From an uncultured Burkholderiales bacterium (lineage in GTDB: Bacteria > Pseudomonadota > Gammaproteobacteria > Burkholderiales > Burkholderiaceae_C): a stretch of DNA of 64,000 nucleotides. The stretch spans positions 124,001 through 188,000 of the forward strand of contig CAMFGY010000004.1 in assembly GCA_945952065.1 (NCBI GenBank), in the 5' to 3' direction. A program made the translations under genes and the position numbers. The notes beneath the pieces were generated by a model that saw only the letters and a program-made list of their open reading frames with translations, had not been told where the DNA came from and searched no databases. Shown piece after piece: positions 62,106 to 64,000 of the stretch (positions are counted from its first letter, which is position 1; each line of letters starts with the position of its first letter).

Positions 62106-62378
62106 TTATTTGCTGCGCTTTTCCGCCACGAACTGCGCCAAGGCACGGATGCTGGCGAAGTGTTTGCGGGTCTGTTCGGAATCCGCCGACATGCTCACCC
62201 CATAGCGCTGCTGCAAAGCCAGGCCCAATTCCAAGGCATCAATCGAATCCAGGCCCAGGCCTTCCACGAACAGCGCCTGCTCGGGGTCAATGGCCTCGGG
62301 GCTCAGGTCTTCCAGGTTCAGGCAGCTGATCAAAAGTTCTTTGATCTCGTGTTCGAGATCGAGTGCGACGGTGTTCAT
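62106..62378 (-). CDS. apeE: acyl carrier protein (ApeE-like)
   Basis: A 90-residue carrier protein with the serine in VEGLGLDSIDALELGLAL. It is clearly different from the neighbour at 61709, so the two are likely to have different jobs (starter versus extender). ATG 62378 overlaps the acyltransferase stop (ATGA). The 91 bp to the next gene is the longest gap in the cluster. Confidence 0.92.
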   Translation of the reverse strand: MNTVALDLEHEIKELLISCLNLEDLSPEAIDPEQALFVEGLGLDSIDALELGLALQQRYGVSMSADSEQTRKHFASIRALAQFVAEKRSK

Positions 62379-63148
62379 GTATGGGGTCCCTGATGCGAAA
62401 AATAGGCCTGCAAATGGGCGGTCAGGCGGCGTGCCGCCAAGCCGGGTTCTTGCTGGGCTGAATCGAGAAATGGCTGGATCTGGATGTCCTCGCCCACACT
62501 GATGTGGAAGTGCAGTGCTCGGTCGGCCACGCGCCACCAGGCTTGGCCCTTGGTCAAGCCAGGCGGCGTGCAGCGTATACGGATCGGCGTCACGGCCTGC
62601 TGGGCGCGAATCGCGATCTGTGCCGCGCCTCTTTGCATTTTCAAGGCCTGGCCGGGACGACTGCGCGTACCCTCCGGAAATATGATGAGATTAGCGCCTT
62701 GAGCCAGACTGTCCATACAGGATTGCAGCAATTCCGGGCCCTCGTTGTTGAGGACATAGCTGCAAGCGCGCACCGGCCCGAAGGTGAAGAGGTTGCGGGC
62801 CAGCCCGGCCCGCACCACGCAGTCGGCGTTGCGGATCAGCGAAATCAAAAACACCACATCGATCAAGCTCGGGTGGTTGGCCAAGATCAACAGCCCCGGG
62901 CGCTGCAAGCGCTCTAGATGCTCCAGCTCGTAGGTGATCAGACCCAGGCGCCGCATCAAGGCGATGAAGAGCGCAAAAGCACGGCTGACCACGGCGCGCG
63001 CATGGACTTGGCGGCGCAGTTGATGGCGCTGCAAGAGCAACAACAAGGGGAAGTACACCGAGCCCAGCAACAGGCCGCCGACGCCAAACACCAAAAAGGC
63101 CAGGGCTGTGGCGGCCACGCGGCCCAGCTTTTGCACCTCAGCCGGCAT
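62375..63148 (-). CDS. PlsC-type 1-acylglycerol-phosphate acyltransferase (ApeD-like)
   Basis: A 257-residue membrane acyltransferase: N-terminal helix (TALAFLVFGVGGLLLGSVYF), LILANHPSLIDVVFL (H-x4-D), NLIIFPEGTRSRPGQ and ITPIRIRC-type segment VTPIRIRCTP. It may add an acyl chain to the lipid anchor of the pigment. The start at ATG 63148 overlaps the end of the chain-length factor gene by 11 bp. Confidence 0.87.
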   Translation of the reverse strand: MPAEVQKLGRVAATALAFLVFGVGGLLLGSVYFPLLLLLQRHQLRRQVHARAVVSRAFALFIALMRRLGLITYELEHLERLQRPGLLILANHPSLIDVVFLISLIRNADCVVRAGLARNLFTFGPVRACSYVLNNEGPELLQSCMDSLAQGANLIIFPEGTRSRPGQALKMQRGAAQIAIRAQQAVTPIRIRCTPPGLTKGQAWWRVADRALHFHISVGEDIQIQPFLDSAQQEPGLAARRLTAHLQAYFSHQGPHT

Positions 63149-63869
63149 GGCGAGTCCAACGCCAGGGGCCGTGCTGCAGTTCAGCCTGCGGGCCCAGCAA
63201 AAATTCGAGCGTGCGCAAATCGGCTGGCAGATTCGAGGGCGCTGGCGCAGGGGCGGCTGCAATATCGGCTTGCAAGCTCAGCCCGCCTGCATGGCTCGCA
63301 TCCACGCGGCGCAACAAAGCGGCCCAAGCATGGATGAACTGCCACTCCCCTGCAGGGGAATACTGCGCGTAAACCTCGGGCAATGGCGCATCAAAACAAA
63401 CCAGCAGCACGGCGGGCGCGCCATCCGCCAGCAGGCCTTGGGCCTCGGCCACGCCTGCTTCGGCGGAATACTCACCGGCGCTGACCGCTGAGTAGTTGGA
63501 GCGATCTTGCCGTGCAATCGAATACAGCGCGCCAATGGCGTTGTGCACCGACAGGCTGAAGGCTGTGGGCGACAAAGGCTGAGCCTGGGCCAATTGCTCC
63601 AGCATGCCGACCGAACGCGCCAAGTCCCCCCAACGAGAGGCGAACACCATGGGGCAGGCTTCGGCAGGCTGCACCGCATAGGCGCTTTGCAGGGCAGCCC
63701 GCCCCAGCGGGTCCATGCGCCGACGCATCATGGCCGGCATGGCACTCAGGGCAGCGGTTTGGTCCCCGGTCAAGGGGCCCGGTTGCGCAAACCATGCCAA
63801 CCAATCGGCCTGGCTCTCCAGACCGGGCGCCCAAGCAGCCCATTGTTCAAGCGAGAAGCGTAAAGACAT
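63138..63869 (-). CDS. apeC: beta-ketoacyl synthase chain-length factor (ApeC-like)
   Basis: A 243-residue protein made only of the N-terminal half of a ketoacyl synthase fold (PF13723-like): FASRWGDLARSVGMLEQLAQ, FSLSVHNAIGALYSIARQ, GEYSAEAGVAEAQGLLADGA. No catalytic cysteine is present, as expected for a chain-length factor that pairs with an active KS (the one at 49915). ATG 63869 is the first gene start of the cluster seen in the window. Confidence 0.87.
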   Translation of the reverse strand: MSLRFSLEQWAAWAPGLESQADWLAWFAQPGPLTGDQTAALSAMPAMMRRRMDPLGRAALQSAYAVQPAEACPMVFASRWGDLARSVGMLEQLAQAQPLSPTAFSLSVHNAIGALYSIARQDRSNYSAVSAGEYSAEAGVAEAQGLLADGAPAVLLVCFDAPLPEVYAQYSPAGEWQFIHAWAALLRRVDASHAGGLSLQADIAAAPAPAPSNLPADLRTLEFLLGPQAELQHGPWRWTRHAG

Positions 63870-63898
63870 GATGGCATTGAGGGCCCTCCGAAAACGGC

Positions 63899-63922
63899 TC
63901 CGCCGCGACGAGTCGCGGCGGA
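63899..63922. promoter_or_regulatory. perfect 10-bp hairpin in the leader of the polyene cluster
   Basis: TCCGCCGCGA (63899-63908) pairs with TCGCGGCGGA (63913-63922) around a CGAG loop, 30 bp before the apeC-like start. It may block or tune expression of the whole cluster. Confidence 0.55.
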
Positions 63923-63942
63923 TGTTCGAGAGTCCGGTCCAG

Positions 63943-63972
63943 TCTAAAGAATGGTGAGGTCTCGCTTTACAA
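63943..63972 (-). promoter_or_regulatory. possible promoter of polyene cluster
   Basis: On the minus strand TTGTAA (63967-63972), 18 bp, TTTAGA (63943-63948): a fair -35 and a poor -10. A start near 63936 would give a leader of about 67 nt that includes the hairpin. This is a guess from spacing. Confidence 0.3.
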
Positions 63973-64000
63973 GGGCGGTCTCAGGCCAAGGCCTGATCAG

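Noticed and set aside
1-64000. tRNA, rRNA, CRISPR, transposase and phage genes
   Set aside because: No cloverleaf-like sequence, regular spacer array or recombinase motif was recognised in the gaps or frames; a tRNA scan would settle it.

Overview
This window is high-GC, densely coded chromosomal DNA. Its gene content (a PriA/HemE neighbourhood, Rep helicase, several PEP-CTERM proteins and a long aryl-polyene-type gene cluster) points to a betaproteobacterium of the order Burkholderiales, most likely the Rubrivivax/Roseateles/Leptothrix group. That placement is an inference from gene content and style. I found no rRNA, tRNA, CRISPR array, transposase or phage gene.

Layout. 1-8.0 kb: the end of an ABC exporter ATPase, its giant partner (ABC-2 permease fused to an M1 aminopeptidase), a methyltransferase, a secreted metallo-beta-lactamase-fold hydrolase, and a LytS/LytTR two-component pair. 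8.1-22.4 kb: mostly housekeeping and envelope genes (FKBP isomerase, AlaC-type aminotransferase with a clear terminator, Rep helicase, a solute-binding protein, an O-antigen-ligase-like polymerase with an inserted soluble domain, PhoD phosphatase, a membrane-anchored pseudokinase, an AEC carrier and an S9 peptidase). 22.5-27.1 kb: a signalling island with a PAS histidine kinase, an HD-GYP phosphodiesterase, a single-domain receiver, an HTH-receiver fusion and a receiver-HPt protein, arranged around a short divergent promoter region with a palindrome. 27.1-36.7 kb: a secreted-protein island with three PEP-CTERM proteins, a metzincin protease with HAF-like repeats, a TPR-LuxR regulator and an AraC regulator. 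36.8-45.8 kb: priA, hemE, LemA with two TPM-domain proteins, PPK2, a sugar-phosphate mutarotase and a phosphopantetheinyl transferase. The priA leader holds DnaA-box-like sites, and the ppk2 upstream gap holds an elaborate set of inverted repeats.

47.4-63.9 kb is the main feature: an 18-gene, one-direction cluster (transcribed right to left) collinear with aryl polyene (APE) pathways. It has a chain-length factor, acyltransferase, two acyl carrier proteins, a membrane protein, an AMP ligase fused to a dehydratase, a glycosyltransferase, an LpxL-like acyltransferase, an aromatic ammonia-lyase, a thioesterase, a LolA-like carrier, an MMPL exporter, an O-methyltransferase, a DUF3261 lipoprotein, and the KS-DH-KR-KS set. 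Ten of its junctions are ATGA overlaps. The ammonia-lyase would make an aromatic acid starter, the ligase would load it on a carrier protein, the KS/CLF-KR-DH set would build the conjugated polyene, and the acyl/glycosyl transferases, exporter and lipoproteins would place the pigment lipid in the outer membrane. A phosphopantetheinyl transferase lies nearby at 45.0-45.8 kb. A start-proximal hairpin and a possible promoter precede the first gene at the right edge of the window.
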